Below are positions 8,245 to 16,502 of a stretch of DNA of 64,000 bases, piece by piece. Both the position numbers and the translations under genes were made by a program. The stretch's first letter is position 1. Every line of letters starts with the position of its first letter. The stretch is taken from the NCBI RefSeq assembly GCF_024448985.1, contig NZ_JAMOII010000014.1, positions 1-64,000 of the forward strand, read 5' to 3'. Under the pieces are notes generated by a model. It did no database searches. It was not told the DNA's origin and saw only the letters and a program-made list of their open reading frames with translations. The DNA comes from Stutzerimonas stutzeri (GTDB lineage: Bacteria > Pseudomonadota > Gammaproteobacteria > Pseudomonadales > Pseudomonadaceae).

Positions 8245-8271
8245 AAAACCCCGCAACCATCGCGGGGTTTT
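8245..8271 (+). terminator. Rho-independent terminator after the pilin pair
   Basis: A perfect 10-bp stem (AAAACCCCGC at 8245-8254 with GCGGGGTTTT at 8262-8271), a 7-base loop and a following T-rich run. It closes the two-gene pilin unit 54 bases after the second stop and separates it from the ABC transporter operon. The A-tract on the other side means it could also work in reverse. Confidence 0.92.
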
Positions 8272-8448
8272 GTTTTCCCAGGTGATTGTCTACACGCAAT
8301 AAGCCGATAACCCCCTCACACGGAAATTGGCGTGCTTTAACCCACTCCAAAATCCTGTCGCATATTGCATCTAGCAGGCTGCCAGTTGGCCTTTCGGCGC
8401 GTTAAAATCGCTCCCAGTACCTTTAATCGTTATGGTCAGATAACCGCC

Positions 8449-9258
8449 ATGCTGCCTTCCTCCAACTTTTCAATCGGTCTGCGTCTGGCCTCGCGCGCGC
8501 GCTACGGCTGGCTGGCCAGCGGCTCGCTGCTGGTACTGACCCTCACGGTACTCATGGCTGCCCAGTTCAGCGGTCGCCAGCCCGCCACCGTGGCGCTGGA
8601 TATCGGCCTGTCGGTTATTCGCCTGCTATTACCTCTGGTACTGGTCCTAATGACCCAGGAGCTGCTGTCACGCGAGTTCGACCGCCGTTACTTTCTTAAT
8701 ACCCTTTCCTACCCTCACCCACGACATAACCTATTGCTGGGCCGTTTCGCGGCTGTTGCCTGCCTTACCATCGGTCTGCTGCTAGTGCTTGTCGCTGCGC
8801 TGGCGTTATTAGTCTGGTTTATTGCCCAAGGCTATTCGCCAGGCACGCCAGTAGCGCTGGACCATCACTATCTGATTACCATCGCCTTTATTGGCGTGGA
8901 TCTGCTGCTGCTCACTGTCGTAGCCTGCCTGCTGGCCGTGGTGGCCTCCACGCCCAGTTTCGTACTGATCGGCACCTTCGGCTTCATGCTGGTGGCGCGC
9001 TCGTTTGGCGCCATTGTCGAGCTACTGACCCGCAACACAGGAGTTGTGAGCGATGCCGATAGCTATCGCTCCGGAATCGGCCTGCTAGGCTATCTGCTGC
9101 CTGACCTCGGCGCGCTGGATGTGCGTATGATCGCCCTCTACGGAAAGATGGAACTGCTGCCCGCCGACTGGCCCTGGCTGCTGCTGTCGAACCTGACCTT
9201 TATGGTCGGCTTGCTGGCCCTTGCAGTCTGGGCTCTGCAGCGCAGGCGTTTCGCCTGA
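8449..9258 (+). CDS. ABC-2-type transporter permease, candidate PilI-like pilus accessory protein
   Basis: A 269-residue inner-membrane protein with six hydrophobic segments (about residues 22-42, 50-72, 98-128, 140-172, 178-200 and 240-262). The start at 8449 (MLPSSNFSIGLRL) is chosen because it lies just ahead of the first amphipathic stretch; 28 codons upstream are weakly coding. It heads an operon with the next two genes, with which it would form an ABC exporter. Myxococcus xanthus carries a comparable three-part ABC module, pilGHI, beside pilA that is required for pilus formation. By position this gene could be the PilI counterpart, but that is inference. Confidence 0.72.
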   Translation: MLPSSNFSIGLRLASRARYGWLASGSLLVLTLTVLMAAQFSGRQPATVALDIGLSVIRLLLPLVLVLMTQELLSREFDRRYFLNTLSYPHPRHNLLLGRFAAVACLTIGLLLVLVAALALLVWFIAQGYSPGTPVALDHHYLITIAFIGVDLLLLTVVACLLAVVASTPSFVLIGTFGFMLVARSFGAIVELLTRNTGVVSDADSYRSGIGLLGYLLPDLGALDVRMIALYGKMELLPADWPWLLLSNLTFMVGLLALAVWALQRRRFA

Positions 9259-9259
9259 T

Positions 9260-10090
9260 ATGCGCCCCGCTCTGCTTCTGGCCCTGGCGGGCTTCGCTCT
9301 GTTCGCCATCCTCGCAGCTTGGCGCGCCCAGCAGCCGGTGGTACTCACGCCACAACTGCTCACCGACCGCGTGGTAATCCCCGCCCCCCTGCTGGTCGCC
9401 CTGCACGGCGGTGACCGCTTCCTCGCTGCCGACCTGGAAACCATGCGGCTGGCGGCCACTGGTCTGGATGATCGCGGTGTGGATACCGGCTATCTGGTCC
9501 GCGCCCAACGCGAAGTCGCCCGCCTCAACGCCTGCCATGAAGACAACTACTATCTTGCCAACGGCCTGCTCACCTGGGGCGGCGCCGTCGAACAAGGCAA
9601 CGCGGTACTGCGCGCCGCCGTCGACTGCCGATTCTGGGATGAATTCCCGCCGTTCTTCTACGGCATAAATCTCTGGTTCCTCCAGCGCAAAAACGAGGAA
9701 GCCGCCCGCGTATTGGAAATGGCCGCGCAGCGTTCGACGGATAACACCGCCGTCATGCAAAGGATGGCGGTGATGCTGCGTACCGAACTGTTCGCCAATG
9801 ACCAACTGGCGCTTAACTATTTGAGTCACCAACGCGACAGCAGCACCGACCCTAGGCTCAAGGAGCTGCTCAACCTGCGCGTCATTCGCCTGCAGGGCCT
9901 GATCCAATTGCGCGAAGCGCAGCGCCAGTACGAAGGCGAACATGGGCCGCTGACGGACCTCCAGCTGTTAGTCGATCGAGGCATCCTCAATGAATTGCCA
10001 GCCGACCCGCTGCGCCTTGGTTATGAGTTGCGTGACGGATACATCGAACTAAGAAAACTGAAGATCGCCGGACTGGAGGAACAGCCTTGA
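9260..10090 (+). CDS. Membrane-anchored periplasmic helical-repeat protein of the ABC operon (PilG-like position)
   Basis: A 276-residue protein with an N-terminal anchor (MRPALLLALAGFALFAILAA) and a long periplasmic part. The middle (about residues 90-210) looks like tetratricopeptide-type helical repeats (YYLANGLLTWG, FFYGINLWFLQRKN, RSTDNTAVMQRMAVM). The end carries a segment, LVDRGILNELPADPL, of a kind seen in pseudopilin-like and pilus accessory proteins. The start at 9260 lies 1 base after the permease stop. I do not recognise a named family. Its place between a permease and an ATPase is that of an ABC accessory protein, such as PilG in Myxococcus. Confidence 0.65.
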   Translation: MRPALLLALAGFALFAILAAWRAQQPVVLTPQLLTDRVVIPAPLLVALHGGDRFLAADLETMRLAATGLDDRGVDTGYLVRAQREVARLNACHEDNYYLANGLLTWGGAVEQGNAVLRAAVDCRFWDEFPPFFYGINLWFLQRKNEEAARVLEMAAQRSTDNTAVMQRMAVMLRTELFANDQLALNYLSHQRDSSTDPRLKELLNLRVIRLQGLIQLREAQRQYEGEHGPLTDLQLLVDRGILNELPADPLRLGYELRDGYIELRKLKIAGLEEQP

Positions 10091-10983
10091 GCGCAGCCGT
10101 GGAATTCAAGGGTGTCAGCTATACCTACAAAGCCAAGGGCAAGCAGGTCCAGGCTGTGCGTGATGTCAGCTTCAGCCTGGCCGAAGGGGAGGTGTTCGGC
10201 TTCGTCGGCCCCAACGGCGCGGGCAAGTCCACCACCATCAAGATCATGCTGGACATCATCAATGACTATCAGGGCAAGGTGACGCTATACGGCACCGATG
10301 CACGCCAGGCCGAAGCCCGCCGGGGTATGGCCTATGTGCCGGAAGCGCCGGCTCTATACGACCAATTCACGCCGCTGGAAATCCTGCGCATGGGCATGTC
10401 CATGTACGGCATCAAACGCACCGATGCCGACACATGGTGCATGCAGTGGCTAGAACGTTTTTCCGTAGACGGCACCGGCAAGCGCCGTATGCGTGAGCTG
10501 TCCAAGGGAACCGCGCAGCGGGTCGCGTTGGCCCATGCGATGGCAGTCGAGCCGAAGCTGCTGATCCTCGACGAACCGCTCTCGGGCCTGGACCCGGTAG
10601 GCCGTAAGGACGTGGTCGATATCCTCAACGACTACAAGAAACAAGGCGGCGCGATTTTCTTCACCTCGCATGTGCTGCATGACGTTGAGCGTATCGCCGA
10701 CCGCTTCGGTTTCATCAACAAGGGGCAACTGGTGACCGTCCGGTCGCCGCGCGAATTGGCCGCCGAGCGTGCCGACTGCTTTATCCTGCGCTACCAGGCG
10801 GACCAACCCCTGGGGCATAACTGTGTCGCGCTGCGACCCGGCGAGTTCGAATGCGAGCTATCACAAGCCGAGCTACCCGCCGCCATCGCTCAACTCGGAA
10901 ACAATGGCGGCCATCTGCTGACCATTAAACCGGCCGTATCTCTGGAAACGGTATTCTTCCGCATCCTCGCCGACGCCTCTTAA
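10087..10983 (+). CDS. ABC transporter ATP-binding protein, candidate PilH-like
   Basis: A 298-residue ATPase of the CcmA/ABC-2 exporter type. Walker A is GPNGAGKST at about residues 40-48, the signature is LSKGTAQRVALAHAM near 138-152 (LSKGT replaces the usual LSGGQ), Walker B is LLILDEPLSGLDP near 157-169, and the switch His is in FFTSHVLHD near 193-201. The start is TTG at 10087, overlapping the previous stop as TTGA, with a GGAGG ribosome-binding site at 10075-10079. A C-terminal extension of about 90 residues follows the core. With the two preceding genes it forms one transporter. The substrate is unknown; proximity to the pilin suggests a role in pilus assembly or modification. Confidence 0.88.
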   Translation: MSAAVEFKGVSYTYKAKGKQVQAVRDVSFSLAEGEVFGFVGPNGAGKSTTIKIMLDIINDYQGKVTLYGTDARQAEARRGMAYVPEAPALYDQFTPLEILRMGMSMYGIKRTDADTWCMQWLERFSVDGTGKRRMRELSKGTAQRVALAHAMAVEPKLLILDEPLSGLDPVGRKDVVDILNDYKKQGGAIFFTSHVLHDVERIADRFGFINKGQLVTVRSPRELAAERADCFILRYQADQPLGHNCVALRPGEFECELSQAELPAAIAQLGNNGGHLLTIKPAVSLETVFFRILADAS

Positions 10984-11359
10984 AGTCTAGGCTGCCCTAA
11001 CAAAAGGGCACGGTGTGGCTTTGGTGTCTGTGGAGAGCCGATCCGATGCGATGCGATGCGAACTTTGAGGCTTTGCTAGCAGGCTATCGCCTGCTTTCGC
11101 CGCGGGGGAGCGCCTCCCACAAAAAGAGGTGCGGTGCGGGGCTTTGCTTTTGCTGGAGGGTGACGGGGCGAAGCATGCTTACAAGCCAGCTATAGCCGGA
11201 TGTCGATACGCTCGTTAGCTGTACTGCGACCCATGCTTTACGCTGCGTCACGCTGCGCGTCGTACGGCATCGGCTGGCCTTAGAGCCGCCTGCGGGCTAG
11301 CATCGCCCCCTCTGTGCCTGCAGACATACCGCAGGCAACACTAATTTTCAGGAGGAACC
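10984..11359. other. Intergenic region between the ABC operon and ytoQ
   Basis: This is 376 bases without a gene. It holds a small hairpin TGCCCT-AACAAA-AGGGCA (10993-11010, no T-run), three tandem GATGC units (11045-11059), one REP copy (11096-11120), and the leader of ytoQ ending in CAGGAGG. A conventional pilA locus in P. aeruginosa and P. stutzeri ends at a tRNA-Thr gene; I looked for one here and did not see it. Confidence 0.55.
11096..11120. repeat. REP copy, GC-rich type
   Basis: TTCGCCGCGGGGGAGCGCCT followed by CCCAC is the clearest copy of the GC-rich REP motif in the window. It marks the distal side of the pilin/ABC cassette. No inverted partner was found within 100 bases. Confidence 0.7.
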
Positions 11360-11800
11360 ATGCCCTTTACCGTTTACCTGTCCGGCGAAATCCATACCGA
11401 TTGGCGCGTTGAAATCGAGCGCGGCGCCAAGGCCGCCGAGCTGGATGTAGTCTTCACTTCCGCCGTAACGGATCACGAGGCCAGCGATGCCGCCGGCGAT
11501 TGCCTGGGCGCCGAGCCTAATGGGTTCTGGCGCGACCATAAGTCATCCAAGATCAACGCGATCCGCACCAAGACGCTGATCCAACAAGCCGATTTGGTGG
11601 TGGTGCGCTTCGGCGACAAGTACAAGCAATGGAACGCGGCATTTGACGCCGGCTACTGCGCAGCCTTGGGCAAGCCTTATGTCACGCTCCATGGCGACGA
11701 CATCGTGCATCCCCTGAAGGAAGTCGACGCAGCCGCCATGGCTTGGGCTACCACCACCGAGCAGGTGGTGGAGATTATTAGGTACGTGGTTCGCGACTGA
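11360..11800 (+). CDS. ytoQ: YtoQ family protein
   Basis: A 146-residue cytoplasmic protein matching the YtoQ family in length and sequence style (MPFTVYLSGEIHTDWR at the start, WNAAFDAGYCAALGKPYVTLH in the middle). The fold is probably a nucleoside 2-deoxyribosyltransferase-like Rossmann fold, judged from the YLSGEIH opening and the conserved D-AGYC region. The biochemical role is not established. AGGAGG about 10 bases upstream is a good ribosome-binding site. It is a single gene closed by the terminator at 11883-11910. Confidence 0.82.
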   Translation: MPFTVYLSGEIHTDWRVEIERGAKAAELDVVFTSAVTDHEASDAAGDCLGAEPNGFWRDHKSSKINAIRTKTLIQQADLVVVRFGDKYKQWNAAFDAGYCAALGKPYVTLHGDDIVHPLKEVDAAAMAWATTTEQVVEIIRYVVRD

Positions 11801-11833
11801 TAGCTGGCGATATCGGCAGGCTGATAGCCTACG

Positions 11834-11858
11834 TTCGCCGCGAGGGCACGCCTCCTAC
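11834..11858. repeat. REP copy, GC-rich type
   Basis: TTCGCCGCGAGGGCACGCCT followed by CCTAC lies between the ytoQ stop and the terminator. It is in the same orientation as the copy at 11096, so the two flank ytoQ as direct repeats. Confidence 0.65.
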
Positions 11859-11882
11859 ACAAGCAAAGCAACCGCCATAAAC

Positions 11883-11910
11883 AAAACGCCCTGCATCTGC
11901 AGGGCGTTTT
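11883..11910. terminator. Bidirectional terminator between ytoQ and cysNC
   Basis: AAAACGCCCTGCA pairs perfectly with TGCAGGGCGTTTT. There are A and T runs on both sides, so it can stop the converging ytoQ (+) and cysNC (-) transcripts. The inner pairs probably open to give a workable loop. Confidence 0.92.
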
Positions 11911-11925
11911 TGTTACCGCGACTTC

Positions 11926-13824
11926 TTAGATCGCACCACGCTGACGCAACAGATCAATGACCTGCTTGGCACCCTCTTCCACCGTCAGCGACTCGGTGTC
12001 GATCACCAGATCGGCATTGCCCGGCACATCGTAGGGGAAGGACTCGCCGGGAATGTTGTCATCACCAGCAGCATACAAGCCTTGCGGATCGCGTTGCTGA
12101 CAGGTCAGCGGCGAAGCTTGGACATAAACCGTGAGCAGGCGATCAGCACCTACCAACGCCTTGGCCTGTTCGCGACCTTCGGCATCCGGCGCGACGAATG
12201 CGGCCAATGTCAGTAGACCCGCCTCGTTGAACTGGCGTGCCACATGAGCGGCACGGCGCCAGTTCTCGGTGCGACCGGCGCGATCCTGCGGCAGACCCTT
12301 GTTCAAGTCGTGACGCAGGTTCTGGCCATCCAGTACGTAAACAGCCCGCCCCATGTCGAACAGCTTGCGCTCCACAGCGTAGGCCAGCGTGCTCTTGCCG
12401 GCACCGGACAGCCCGGTAAACAGCACAGTGGCAGGTTGCTGGCCAAAGCGGATCGCGCGCTCTTCGGTGGTCACGTGAGCCAGCGCACCGTGATGCCCGG
12501 TAGAACCATGAGCAAGCGGATCAGCGATGATCATGCCGGCACCTACGGTGCCGTTAGTGAGCCGATCGATGACGATGAATGAGCCAGTGGTGCGGTTCTG
12601 TGCGTAGCCATCCAGGGCAATCGGCGCATCCAGGCTGACCTTGACGCGACCGATTTCGTTGAGCTGCAGGCTGCTCGCCGCGCCATGCTCCAGAGTATTG
12701 ACGTCGACGCTATGAGTGATGCTGGCAATCGAGCCCGGCACATAGCTGGTGGCGCGCTTGATGTCGTATTTCTTGCCCGGCAGCATCGGCTCTTCGCCCA
12801 TCCATACGAGCATGGCCTCGAAGCCGTCGGCGATGCGTGGCTGGTTGTCGGCGTGAACCAGCATGTCGCCACGGGACACGTCGATCTCATCTTCCAGCGT
12901 CAGGGTAATCGCCTCGCCCGGCGTGGCCTGTTCCAGCTCGCCATCGAAGGTGACGATGGACTTGACCTTGCTGCGCTTGCCGGACGGTAGCACCGTCACC
13001 TCATCACCCTTGCGCACGATGCCACTGGCAAGCGTGCCGGCGAAGCCGCGGAAGTTGAGGTTGGGACGGTTGACGTACTGCACCGGGAAGCGCAGATCTT
13101 CGAAGTTGCGGTCGCCGGCAATCTCGACGCTTTCGAGAATCTCCATCAGCGACTGGCCTTCATACCAAGGCGCGCGCTCCGAGCGATTGACCACGTTGTC
13201 GCCCTTGAGCGCCGACATGGGCACGAAGTGCAGCGAAGTCGGTTGCAGATCGATGCGCTCGGCAAAGTTCAGGTAGTCCGCCTTGATGCGCTCGAAAACA
13301 GACTGGTCGAAGTCCATCAGATCCATCTTGTTGATGGCGACGACGATGTGCTTGATGCCCAGCAGCGAGGTGATGAAGCTGTGACGCTTGGTCTGGGTCT
13401 GCACGCCGTAGCGGGCATCGACCAGGATGATCGCCAGATCACAGGTCGAGGCGCCGGTAGCCATGTTGCGCGTGTACTGCTCATGACCGGGCGTGTCGGC
13501 GATGATGAATTTGCGTTTGGCGGTAGAGAAGTAGCGGTAGGCAACATCGATGGTGATGCCCTGCTCGCGCTCGGCCTGCAGGCCGTCGACCAACAGTGCC
13601 AAGTCCACGTCATCGCCGGTGGTGCCAGACTTTTTCGAGTCACGGGTGATCGCTTCGAGGTGATCTTCATAGATCATCTTCGAGTCATGCAGCAGGCGCC
13701 CGATCAGGGTGCTCTTGCCGTCGTCGACGTTGCCGCAGGTCAGAAAGCGCAGCAGTTCTTTGCGTTCGTGCTGGGCCAGGTACGCGAGGATGTCGGCGGA
13801 AATTAGGTCGGATTGGTGGCTCAT
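11926..13824 (-). CDS. cysNC: Sulfate adenylyltransferase large subunit fused to APS kinase (CysNC)
   Basis: A bifunctional cytoplasmic enzyme of sulfate assimilation, 632 residues. The N-terminal GTPase (CysN) drives APS formation by CysD: P-loop GNVDDGKS at 31-38, DTPGHE at 110-115, NKMD at 165-168. The C-terminal APS kinase (CysC) makes PAPS: P-loop GLSGAGKST at 471-479. The start at 13824 ([12 protein letters not shown]) has GGAG six bases upstream. An upstream in-frame ATG would read through repeat sequence and is rejected. Unusually, 482 bases separate it from cysD, filled by an inserted element. Its expression therefore depends on readthrough of that element or on a local promoter. Confidence 0.96.
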   Translation of the reverse strand: MSHQSDLISADILAYLAQHERKELLRFLTCGNVDDGKSTLIGRLLHDSKMIYEDHLEAITRDSKKSGTTGDDVDLALLVDGLQAEREQGITIDVAYRYFSTAKRKFIIADTPGHEQYTRNMATGASTCDLAIILVDARYGVQTQTKRHSFITSLLGIKHIVVAINKMDLMDFDQSVFERIKADYLNFAERIDLQPTSLHFVPMSALKGDNVVNRSERAPWYEGQSLMEILESVEIAGDRNFEDLRFPVQYVNRPNLNFRGFAGTLASGIVRKGDEVTVLPSGKRSKVKSIVTFDGELEQATPGEAITLTLEDEIDVSRGDMLVHADNQPRIADGFEAMLVWMGEEPMLPGKKYDIKRATSYVPGSIASITHSVDVNTLEHGAASSLQLNEIGRVKVSLDAPIALDGYAQNRTTGSFIVIDRLTNGTVGAGMIIADPLAHGSTGHHGALAHVTTEERAIRFGQQPATVLFTGLSGAGKSTLAYAVERKLFDMGRAVYVLDGQNLRHDLNKGLPQDRAGRTENWRRAAHVARQFNEAGLLTLAAFVAPDAEGREQAKALVGADRLLTVYVQASPLTCQQRDPQGLYAAGDDNIPGESFPYDVPGNADLVIDTESLTVEEGAKQVIDLLRQRGAI

Positions 13825-13835
13825 TGCATTCTCCG

Positions 13836-14298
13836 AGCTGGAAGCTGGAAGCTGGAAGCTGGAAGTAACAGCTCCTCGCATCGACAACTTGCGCTCTGCT
13901 AACAGTCTTTACGAATGGTTTGAATCAAACTGGACAGCATGGCGGCGATTTCGCGGGTTTCCTGGATACTGGGTCCTGCAAACTCTTCCGTTACGAAGCC
14001 TGCCTCGCGACCTATATAAAGTTGCGTTCGCAGTTCCGCACAGGAACCTTTGGCAATCAGCAAAAACCGTATTTTTTCCTTCGCTCCTCCCCTACTCATG
14101 CCTTCGGCAATATTGCTGGGAATTGATAAGCCTGAGCGAGTGATCTGGTCCTTGAAGCCTAATTCACAAAAACCACTCAGCTGTCGATACAAATTTACCG
14201 ACAGCCTTGCCGATCGCTTCCATACCTCCAACTTTTCGAAATCCATACAGCACTCCATGCTGCTTTCACTTCAAGCTTCCGGCTTCAAGCTTCAAGCT
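13836..14298. mobile_element. Heptamer inverted-repeat element enclosing a four-helix-bundle gene, inserted in the cysD-cysNC operon
   Basis: The left arm (13836-13865) is four tandem units of AGCTGGA plus AG. The right arm (14269-14298) is its near-complement, built of CTTCAAG/CTTCCGG units. The arms can pair over about 30 bases with roughly four mismatches, and the only gene between them is the 115-residue four-helix-bundle protein. The element begins 8 bases after the cysD stop and ends at the cysNC ribosome-binding site. The same left arm (32 bases identical) recurs at 56824-56855 in a hairpin without a gene. Intervening sequences in 23S rRNA of other bacteria also carry a gene of this protein family within a long stem, so I infer an insertion of that general kind. 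Mobility is not shown. Confidence 0.5.
13899..14246 (-). CDS. Four-helix-bundle protein of the S23 / 23S rRNA intervening-sequence (IVP) family
   Basis: A 115-residue cytoplasmic protein with the family hallmarks: N-terminal [12 protein letters not shown], the SIPSNIAEG motif near residues 42-50, and the [13 protein letters not shown] segment near 67-80. The start at 14246 is chosen because GGAG lies six bases upstream and family members usually begin MDFEKLEVW; a start four codons earlier is possible. Members form pentamers of helical bundles, occur in rRNA intervening sequences, and are related to the Avd protein of diversity-generating retroelements. The function is unknown. No reverse transcriptase or variable repeat is present here. 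Its lower GC content and position inside an inverted repeat suggest a late arrival. Confidence 0.85.
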   Translation of the reverse strand: MDFEKLEVWKRSARLSVNLYRQLSGFCELGFKDQITRSGLSIPSNIAEGMSRGGAKEKIRFLLIAKGSCAELRTQLYIGREAGFVTEEFAGPSIQETREIAAMLSSLIQTIRKDC

Positions 14299-14306
14299 AT
14301 CACTCG

Positions 14307-15224
14307 TTAAAAGTACCCCTGCCGCTTCTTCTCCTCCATCGACCCTGCGCCATCGTGGTCGATGACGCGGCCCTGACGTTCGGACGTGCGGGTCAGGAGC
14401 ATTTCCTGGATGATTTCGGGCAGGGTCGAGGCCGTGGATTCCACTGCACCAGTCAGCGGATAGCAGCCGAGGGTGCGGAAGCGGACCATGCGCTTTTCGA
14501 TGCGCGCCTTTTCTTCGTCGGTGAGGTGTTCGAGGATGCGCTCGTCGTCAATCATGATCAGGGTGCCGTTCTTCTCGATGACTTCACGCTCGGCAGCGAA
14601 GTACAGCGGTACGATCGGGATCTGTTCCAGATAGATGTATTGCCAGATGTCCAGCTCGGTCCAGTTCGACAAGGGGAAGACGCGGATGGATTCGCCCTTC
14701 TTCACGTTGCCGTTGTAGACATTCCACAGCTCGGGACGCTGATTTTTCGGATCCCAGCGGTGCTTGCTGTCACGGAAGGAGTAGACACGCTCCTTTGCAC
14801 GGGACTTCTCTTCGTCGCGGCGGGCCCCGCCGAAAGCAGCGTCGAAGCCGTGCTTATCGAGCGCCTGTTTGAGGCCCTCGGTCTTCATAATGTCGGTGTG
14901 CTTGGCGCTGCCGTGAGTGAACGGATTGATGTCCTGCGCGACGCCGTCTGGGTTGATGTGAGTGATCAGATCGAGATCCATCTCGGTGACCATCTTCTCG
15001 CGGAAACGGTACATCTCCTGGAATTTCCAACGCGTGTCGACGTGCATCACCGGGAACGGCAGACGACCGGGAAAGAAGGCCTTACGTGCCAGATGCAACA
15101 TCACGGCGGAATCCTTGCCGATGGAATAGAGCATCACCGGATTATCGAATTCGGCGGCCACTTCACGAATGATGTGGATGCTTTCCGCCTCCAGCTGTTT
15201 CAGATGCGTCAGTTTGTCGACCAT
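14307..15224 (-). CDS. cysD: Sulfate adenylyltransferase small subunit CysD
   Basis: The catalytic subunit of ATP sulfurylase, 305 residues. It makes adenylyl sulfate from ATP and sulfate with energy from GTP hydrolysis by CysN. The PP-motif [10 protein letters not shown] is at about residues 35-44, with the [16 protein letters not shown] segment near 127-142 of the PAPS-reductase-like fold. The C-terminus is the usual EEKKRQGYF. It is the first gene of the cysD-cysNC unit. The stop is followed after 8 bases by the first arm of the heptamer inverted repeat, which could act as a terminator or processing site. Confidence 0.97.
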   Translation of the reverse strand: MVDKLTHLKQLEAESIHIIREVAAEFDNPVMLYSIGKDSAVMLHLARKAFFPGRLPFPVMHVDTRWKFQEMYRFREKMVTEMDLDLITHINPDGVAQDINPFTHGSAKHTDIMKTEGLKQALDKHGFDAAFGGARRDEEKSRAKERVYSFRDSKHRWDPKNQRPELWNVYNGNVKKGESIRVFPLSNWTELDIWQYIYLEQIPIVPLYFAAEREVIEKNGTLIMIDDERILEHLTDEEKARIEKRMVRFRTLGCYPLTGAVESTASTLPEIIQEMLLTRTSERQGRVIDHDGAGSMEEKKRQGYF

Positions 15225-15433
15225 TTCTACTCACGAATTTCCAGATGGACGGCCAGCACGGCCGGAAAGAAGGCGCAACTTTAGCACGGCACAAGATTCT
15301 AATCAGGCCGCTGCTTAGAACGAAATCGACTAAATTTATGCCTCGGCAACTGAAGGTAGAGCGGCCTAGCATTGCCAGATAACTCGGCTCTCCATGCCTG
15401 TGACTGAGCTTTTTAGCAGGCCGCTGGTCTGCA

Positions 15434-15513
15434 ATCGCGCCGAGGGCGGCCCTCCCCAAAAAACCCAAGCGCATACCGCACCGCTTGTTGTGGGAGGCCC
15501 GACGTCGGGGCAA
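15434..15513. repeat. REP pair in the cysD / NIF3 intergenic region
   Basis: A GC-rich REP copy at 15434-15457 (ATCGCGCCGAGGGCGGCCCT, then CCCC) faces an inverted copy at 15489-15513 (TGTGGGAGGCCCGACGTCGG). It lies in the 304-base gap between the NIF3-family gene and cysD, just after the NIF3 stop. The rest of the gap (15225-15430) should hold the cysD promoter, but I saw no clear -35/-10 pair or CysB site. Confidence 0.7.
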
Positions 15514-15528
15514 TTACTGCTGCTACAG

Positions 15529-16287
15529 CTAAGCAGGATTGGGACAATCGATGAAGCGATGCTCGACGGCAAACCGCTTCGCCAGGTAATCGCCGAGTGC
15601 CTGAACGCCGTAACGCTCTGTGGCATGGTGTCCGGCGGCAAAGAAGCTCAAGCCATTTTCACGCGCGATATGCACCGTGGGTTCCGAAACCTCCCCGGTT
15701 AGATACGCGTCGACACCCGCAGCGACGGCCTGATCGATATAGCCCTGGGCGCCGCCCGTGCACCAAGCGATGCGTCTGATCAGCTCTGAGCCTTCGATCA
15801 TCAGCGGTTCGCGTCCTAGCGCAGCCGTTACCCGCCGCATGAAATCGGCAGGCGCAAGCGGTACGTCGAGCGAGCCGACAAGGCCAACCGAGCGGGGGTT
15901 GTCGGGTTCCAGAGGCCCTTCGACGGTGAGACCGAGCAGCCTTGCCAACTGCACGTTGTTGCCCACTTCAGGATGCACGTCGAGCGGCAGGTGATAGGCA
16001 AGCAGGCTGATGTCATTGCTGAGCAGCGTCTTTAGCCGGCGCTGCTTGATGCCAACGACGCGCGGGTCTTCGTTCTTCCAAAAATAGCCGTGATGCACCA
16101 GCACTACGTCGGCCTGCGCCTCGACTGCGGCATCGAGCAGCGCCTGGCTGGCGGTCACACCGCTCACGATGCGGCTTACCTGCGACCGGCCCTCTACCTG
16201 CAAGCCGTTGGGGCAATAGTCGGCTATCTTGGCGACGTTCAGATAGCGGTCGGCTTCTTCGACCAGCGTGCTCAGCGCAACGGCCAT
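15529..16287 (-). CDS. NIF3-family dinuclear metal-centre protein (YbgI type)
   Basis: A 252-residue cytoplasmic protein of the NIF3/YbgI hexameric family. The metal-binding His pair is in VLVHHGYFW (His65, His66). The second cluster is AAGHHATERYG near residues 217-227. E. coli YbgI has been linked to cell-wall-related functions and the yeast homologue interacts with Ngg1, but the reaction is not settled. It is divergent from algW, its usual Pseudomonas neighbour. The ribosome-binding site AGAGG precedes the ATG at 16287. Confidence 0.93.
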   Translation of the reverse strand: MAVALSTLVEEADRYLNVAKIADYCPNGLQVEGRSQVSRIVSGVTASQALLDAAVEAQADVVLVHHGYFWKNEDPRVVGIKQRRLKTLLSNDISLLAYHLPLDVHPEVGNNVQLARLLGLTVEGPLEPDNPRSVGLVGSLDVPLAPADFMRRVTAALGREPLMIEGSELIRRIAWCTGGAQGYIDQAVAAGVDAYLTGEVSEPTVHIARENGLSFFAAGHHATERYGVQALGDYLAKRFAVEHRFIDCPNPA

Positions 16288-16417
16288 GCGTACATCCTCT
16301 TGGCAAATTCAGGGTCTCGGGCCGACTGCGGAGTACGGATGACTGCGCGATGAACGACCTGAAACGACATGGCTGAAACCACCTCACCGGCTCGGCGCAG
16401 AATCGCCATCGGCAAGG

Positions 16418-16445
16418 CTGCAATTCGCAGCCAGCTTCGTATAAT
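16418..16445 (+). promoter_or_regulatory. Candidate sigma-70 promoter of algW
   Basis: TATAAT at 16440-16445 is a perfect -10. CTGCAA at 16418-16423 is a weak -35 with 16 bases between them. The start codon of algW is about 58 bases downstream. Confidence 0.45.
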
Positions 16446-16502
16446 GCCGCCACCTTAAGGGGCGCAATCGCCCTCCGCAACCTGTCCGGATTTCTAATCG
16501 CG

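Noticed and set aside
10984-11359. A tRNA-Thr gene at the end of the pilin locus
   Set aside because: No cloverleaf or TTCGA-type T-loop with matching arms was found; the region holds only a REP copy, short tandem GATGC units and a leader.
13824-13887. A 21-residue N-terminal extension of CysNC
   Set aside because: It reads through the AGCTGGA heptamer repeat, and a good ribosome-binding site with the usual start MSHQSDL lies downstream at 13824.
13836-14298. The four-helix-bundle gene as an Avd gene of a diversity-generating retroelement
   Set aside because: There is no reverse transcriptase, template repeat or variable repeat nearby.
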